From Haloarcula sp. (GTDB taxonomy: Archaea > Halobacteriota > Halobacteria > Halobacteriales > Haloarculaceae): a stretch of DNA of 5,506 nt. Location: NCBI GenBank assembly GCA_028275075.1, contig JAQCNK010000295.1, positions 1 to 5,506 on the forward strand, given 5' to 3'. A model generated the notes under the pieces. It was not told where the DNA came from. It ran no database searches and was given only the letters and a program-made list of their open reading frames with translations. Both the position numbers and the translations under genes were made by a program. Below are positions 5,000-5,506 of this stretch, one piece after another (within the stretch, counting starts at the first letter, position 1; the number at the start of each line of letters is the position of its first letter).

Positions 5000-5506
5000 T
5001 CATTGGTCGCCTCCAAACTCTCTGTCTCCCTGTATCTTGCTCGCCTGCGGTCCGGACTGGTCCTGGTACTTCGAGCCGCGTTCGGCGCCGTAGGGGCGGT
5101 CCGCCGGCGTCTTCAGTTCGGTGAAGGTCAGCTGTGAGATGCGCATTCCGGGTGTGAGCGCGACCGGCGCTGTACCCAGATTGGAGAGTTCGAGCGTAAT
5201 CTGGCCCTTGTATCCGGGGTCGCACAGTCCCGCAGTCGCGTGGACCACGATCGCGAGCCGGCCAAGCGACGAGCGCCCCTCGACGTGGGCGATGAGATCG
5301 TCGGGGATCTCGACGCGCTCGTGGGTCGTCCCCAGCACGAAGTCGCCGGGGTGGAGGATGTACTCGCCGCCTTCCTCGACTTCGGTCAGTTCGACGTACT
5401 CGTCGACCTCGTTCTCGCTGTTGGGATGGATACAGGGGATGTTCGCGTGCTGGAACTCCAGGAACTCTCGGCCCAGCCGCAGGTCGACGCTGGCGGGCTG
5501 AATCTG
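5000..5506 (-). CDS. dcd: dCTP deaminase, C-terminal part (start beyond right edge)
   Basis: Deaminates dCTP in the route to dUMP for thymidylate synthesis; a trimeric cytosolic enzyme of the dUTPase fold. The 168 visible residues run from [12 protein letters not shown] to the TGA at 5000-5002. About 25-30 N-terminal residues are missing compared with the usual ~195. Numbering the visible part from 1, the active-site stretch is GRSSLGR (77-83), then [13 protein letters not shown] (89-101), and the catalytic Glu is E106 in ITLELSN, the same 27-residue distance from the conserved Ser as in the E. coli enzyme. The C-terminal [12 protein letters not shown] resembles the lid over the triphosphate. 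Where the E. coli enzyme has Ala-His-Arg, this protein has Ala-Gly-Leu, as in bifunctional dUMP-forming enzymes such as those of Methanocaldococcus and Mycobacterium. The GTG at 5336-5338 is internal and not a start. It is probably transcribed with the thiR-like gene downstream. Confidence 0.95.
   Translation of the reverse strand, partial: QIQPASVDLRLGREFLEFQHANIPCIHPNSENEVDEYVELTEVEEGGEYILHPGDFVLGTTHERVEIPDDLIAHVEGRSSLGRLAIVVHATAGLCDPGYKGQITLELSNLGTAPVALTPGMRISQLTFTELKTPADRPYGAERGSKYQDQSGPQASKIQGDREFGGDQ

Noticed and set aside
5000..5338. Short dcd starting at the GTG at 5336-5338
   Set aside because: The GTG is the Val of [12 protein letters not shown]; the same frame stays open to the right edge with conserved dCTP deaminase sequence, so the gene is truncated only by the window.

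Overview
The window looks like a piece of a haloarchaeal chromosome. Coding sequence is GC-rich with strong G/C third positions, the proteins are very acidic, and all four recognisable genes read as haloarchaeal versions of their families. A Haloarcula-like genus is a guess from familiarity, not something the sequence proves. There is no CRISPR array, rRNA, tRNA or transposase gene here.

Layout, left to right. (1) Positions 2-79 are the tail of an unidentified + strand gene. (2) 102-1016 (+) encodes a protein with a CARF-like Rossmann domain followed by a winged helix (DUF6293 / HFX_2341 family). (3) The 203-bp gap 1017-1219 is not empty. It holds a clear BRE/TATA promoter (1058-1069), placed correctly for a leaderless transcript starting at a 22-codon ORF (1096-1164). 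That ORF carries four Val codons, three of them the locally rare GTA, and overlaps RNA-hairpin potential. (4) 1220-3961 (+) is valS, valyl-tRNA synthetase. (5) The gap between the convergent genes valS and the next one is almost filled by an 86-bp palindrome (3983-4068) with perfect 18-bp outer arms. (6) 4070-4963 (-) encodes an HTH-ThiN fusion, a ThiR-type thiamine regulator. (7) 5000-5506 (-) is the C-terminal ~168 residues of dCTP deaminase (dcd), whose start lies beyond the right edge.

How they fit together. valS stands behind its own promoter and a valine-coding leader, which suggests that valine or charged tRNA-Val feeds back on synthetase expression. This is the most interesting idea in the window, and it is inference from sequence only. 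dcd and the thiR-like gene share a strand with a 36-bp gap and are probably co-transcribed, dcd first. Their transcript converges on valS, and the palindrome sits between the two 3' ends.
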